64,000 nucleotides of DNA from Saprospiraceae bacterium. GTDB taxonomy: Bacteria > Bacteroidota > Bacteroidia > Chitinophagales > Saprospiraceae. Below the pieces are notes generated by a model. The model had not been told where the DNA came from. It saw nothing but the letters and a program-made list of their open reading frames with translations, and did no database searches. The stretch covers positions 310,001 to 374,000 of the forward strand of contig JADJYQ010000007.1 in assembly GCA_016719615.1 (NCBI GenBank). The letters are read 5' to 3'. Below are positions 61,853 through 64,000 of this stretch, piece after piece (within the stretch, counting starts at the first letter, position 1; each line of letters opens with the position of its first letter). Both the position numbers and the translations under genes were made by a program.

Positions 61853-62833
61853 CTACTCCTCCTCATCTGCCGGCCTATTTGCATCGCGTTTGTCGTAGGC
61901 TTTTAAGATTTCTTTGACGAGTCGGTGTCGTACTACATCCTCACGATTAAGATAAACAGTTGAAATGCCATAGATATTTTGCAATAATTTGGTCGCATGC
62001 CGCAGCCCTGAGACCTGTTTGTAAGGAAGATCAATTTGAGAGAGGTCGCCCGTTATAATGCATTTTGCAGATGGACCCAATCTGGTAAGAAACATTTTGA
62101 GCTGAAGTGGTGTACAGTTTTGAGCTTCATCTAAAATGATGAATGCATTGTCCAAAGTTCGACCCCGCATGAAAGCAAGTGGTGCTATTTCTAATACCCG
62201 GGTTTCCATAAACTGTTGGAGGCGCTCCGCAGGGATCATGTCATCCAGTGCATCGTAAAGTGGCCTAAGATAAGGATCAATTTTTTCTTTGAGATCTCCC
62301 GGAAGAAAACCTAAACTTTCACCTGCTTCGACCGCCGGACGCGTTAATATAATTTTTTTGACTTCCCTGTTTTTCAACGCCCTTACTGCTATAGCTACGG
62401 CGGTATAGGTTTTACCGGTCCCCGCTGGACCAATTGCGAAGACCACATCATTTTCGGCACTGGATTCCACCATTATTTGTTGGTTCTTCGTTTTAGCGTA
62501 GATGACTCTTCCATCCCGACCGTGCACTAAGACCATTTTATTCTCATTGGGTCCAACGGGTTGCTGATACGGGCTTTCTCCTTGTAAGAGATCTTCAACA
62601 GCCTGAAAACTTAAGTCTTTTTTATCCCTCAGCATTCTAACCATTGTTTCAACTTTCTCTTTGACAGCTTGGGTATCCTTCTTCTTGCCCGTAATTTTAA
62701 TGAGAGAACCTCTTGAAGTAATGATGGTATCCGGATAAGATTTTCGGATCAGATTCAGTTTGCTGTTATTTTCGCCGAAAAGAGCAACGGGATCCAGATT
62801 TTCCAGGGTGAGGATGATTTCACTTTGTGACAA
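61853..62833 (-). CDS. phoH: PhoH family ATPase
   Basis: A 326-residue P-loop NTPase of the PhoH/YbeZ type. A KH-like RNA-binding domain (about 1-80, PDTIITSRGSLIKITG) precedes the ATPase: Walker A GPAGTGKTYTA (near 134), RPAVEAGESLGFLPGD (near 167), the Walker B-like FIILDEAQNCTP (near 230) and GDLSQIDLP (near 258). YbeZ works with the endoribonuclease YbeY in rRNA processing; ybeY is not in the window. It ends in an acidic tail. Confidence 0.9.
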   Translation of the reverse strand: MSQSEIILTLENLDPVALFGENNSKLNLIRKSYPDTIITSRGSLIKITGKKKDTQAVKEKVETMVRMLRDKKDLSFQAVEDLLQGESPYQQPVGPNENKMVLVHGRDGRVIYAKTKNQQIMVESSAENDVVFAIGPAGTGKTYTAVAIAVRALKNREVKKIILTRPAVEAGESLGFLPGDLKEKIDPYLRPLYDALDDMIPAERLQQFMETRVLEIAPLAFMRGRTLDNAFIILDEAQNCTPLQLKMFLTRLGPSAKCIITGDLSQIDLPYKQVSGLRHATKLLQNIYGISTVYLNREDVVRHRLVKEILKAYDKRDANRPADEEE

Positions 62834-62966
62834 TTAATGATATTTTAGGTGTTGATAAATAATAGATTACAAATATGCGTTTTAAAATGGATTTATTCAA
62901 AATTTCTGAAACTAAAAATTCGATTCCTGTTATTTTTACAATTATTTAATCTCAGGTATACAAAAT

Positions 62967-63251
62967 ATGGTCACTCGAATAGTAAAAATGTGCTTCCGTG
63001 AATCTGAAATAAATAATTTTAAAAATTTATTCGAACAAGTAAAACTGCCCATACTATCCTGTGAAGGTTGCATTTCTGTAAAATTACTTCAATCAAAAGA
63101 TGAACCCCAATTCATTTTCACCCTCAGCAAATGGAATGAGGAAAAGGATCTTGAAAATTATCGTCAATCTGAATTATTTCTCAACACATGGAAGATAACC
63201 AGGTTAATGTTTGAAGGGAAAGCGGAGGCCTGGACCTTGTATGATCTTTAA
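62967..63251 (+). CDS. Small antibiotic biosynthesis monooxygenase (ABM)-like protein
   Basis: A 94-residue protein with the ferredoxin-like dimeric alpha/beta-barrel pattern of ABM domains: TRIVKMCFRESEINNFKNLF, a middle strand FIFTLSKWNEEKDLENYRQS and FLNTWKITRLMFEGKAEAWT at the end. Members act as quinol or heme-degrading monooxygenases, and others have no known activity. Its size and layout are normal. It lies divergent from phoH (133 bp between starts) and stands alone. Confidence 0.75.
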   Translation: MVTRIVKMCFRESEINNFKNLFEQVKLPILSCEGCISVKLLQSKDEPQFIFTLSKWNEEKDLENYRQSELFLNTWKITRLMFEGKAEAWTLYDL

Positions 63252-63480
63252 ACACACCAGGCAATAATATTGGCAATCTTTCTGAGTATTAGGCAGCCAT
63301 GTGGACTTTTCCGCTCGCTTAAATCAAAATAAATTTAGATTCTGTTCTAGTTTCATTTTATTGCTAAAAAATTTGCTGGCTTCAATTTAATTAAAGGTTT
63401 GTTAGTCTTAAATATATTAAGAGTTACTTGTCGCAATTATACTTTGATGGGATTTATTGTTAAAAAGAATAACACTCGGG

Positions 63481-63921
63481 ATGAAAACAAATAATTGGCG
63501 GAGTTCGCTCATTTTTATCTTCATCATCAGCCTTCTCGGCTAGGTATGATCAGCTTTCAAACTTATGTCAAGCACCGCCTATTTGCGGTTTCAGAGTCCA
63601 ACGGGGAAATGTATTGATTAATCAAAAAATGATTGAACGCAGACAAGAAGTATTCCACCAAAAAGCATTGATGAAATGCGTTAGCTTTTTCGGAGATAGT
63701 GCTCAACGTGGTCCAAATTTTACAGCAAAGCGCTCCGGAACGTCAGTGTATTTTCGAATGATTTTTACATTGCTAGAGCAAAAAATAAAACCGGAAAAGA
63801 CCCCAATCAAAATGAAATCAAACAACTCAACGAACAAGTCAAAAATGAATTGAAACAAAATCAATTCAATGAAAAAATTCAATTGGTAAAGCTCACTCCT
63901 GCACAGGATTTTACTATTTAA
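63481..63921 (+). pseudogene. Decayed N-terminal fragment of a qNOR-type nitric oxide reductase
   Basis: Several frames on the plus strand follow one another with stops between them. An N-terminal helix (MKTNNWRSSLIFIFIISLLG) ends at a TAG at 63541. Then come ISFQTYVKHRLFAVSESNGE, then MIERRQEVFHQKALM with FFGDSAQRGPNFTAK, then NDFYIARAKNKTGKDPNQN and NELKQNQFNEKIQLVKLTPA up to a stop at 63921. In order, these match the soluble N-terminal part of quinol-dependent nitric oxide reductases (membrane anchor, then a cytochrome-like periplasmic segment). At least three frameshifts and one in-frame stop make it non-functional. The catalytic membrane part is absent, at least up to the window end. The assignment rests on motif recall. 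Confidence 0.5.
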
Positions 63922-64000
63922 AATTTCGTTCAGGTAAAAAATTCGAAACTGGATTCTCTATACAAGTATTCAATATTTTGATTTTGCAATAAAAAAAATT

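Overview
The window looks like a chromosomal piece of a Bacteroidota bacterium, probably from an environmental Saprospiria- or Chitinophagia-like lineage; the lineage within the phylum is my inference. The evidence is low G+C coding sequence, Bacteroidota-type promoters (TTG, 18-20 bp, TAnnTTT), type IX secretion (T9SS) C-terminal sorting domains on two large secreted proteins, a PorQ homologue, a PorE-like OmpA protein, a fused formimidoyltransferase/cyclodeaminase, and many lipoproteins and short-leader genes. No rRNA, tRNA, CRISPR array, insertion sequence or prophage integrase was found.

Layout. 1-8354: the end of a GT-C type membrane glycosyltransferase cut by the window edge, the collapsed remnant of a second one, an RlmI-type rRNA methyltransferase, small conserved proteins, a DUF2147 protein, a TlpA-like thiol protein, an SRPBCC protein and a secreted protein of unknown function. 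8400-12866: histidine degradation (ftcD), a FucP-like sugar transporter and an outer-membrane barrel. 12868-16090: an island bounded by two arrays of a ~148-bp direct repeat carrying a 78-bp imperfect palindrome. It holds a GxxExxY protein, a macro-domain protein, a TerB-like protein and a DUF456 membrane protein. 16227-19157: a G+C-rich DnaE-type polymerase with no mutasome partner in the window. 19398-27696: a TPR lipoprotein, small secreted proteins, a pseudo-hydrolase, trmB, an isoaspartyl peptidase, an alpha/beta hydrolase and a T9SS-exported beta-helix protein. 27865-30817: two paralogous small membrane proteins and a four-gene coiled-coil/membrane/CHAP cassette resembling a lysis module. 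31030-37742: sugar and envelope polysaccharide genes (frameshifted epimerase, DegT aminotransferase, asparagine synthase, hexapeptide acetyltransferase, methyltransferase). 37875-46196: one 2,773-residue T9SS-exported repeat protein. 46433-54632: rfbA, an Hpt protein, rlmD, a PorE-like protein, a TPR protein, a frameshifted radical SAM/SPASM gene and pth. 55695-63921: a pair of Cys-rich lipoproteins, a PpiD-like foldase, a MORN-repeat lipoprotein, porQ, phoH, a small monooxygenase and a decayed nitric oxide reductase fragment.

The parts most worth following up are the palindromic repeat arrays around the GxxExxY/macro island and a second, sequence-unrelated palindrome with the same 31-16-31 geometry at 30880-30957. 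Also notable are the lysis-like cassette, the paralogous lipoproteins with an identical eight-cysteine spacing, the orphan polymerase, a possible pseudoknot RNA after trmB, and two genes each broken by what looks like one missing A in an A-run.
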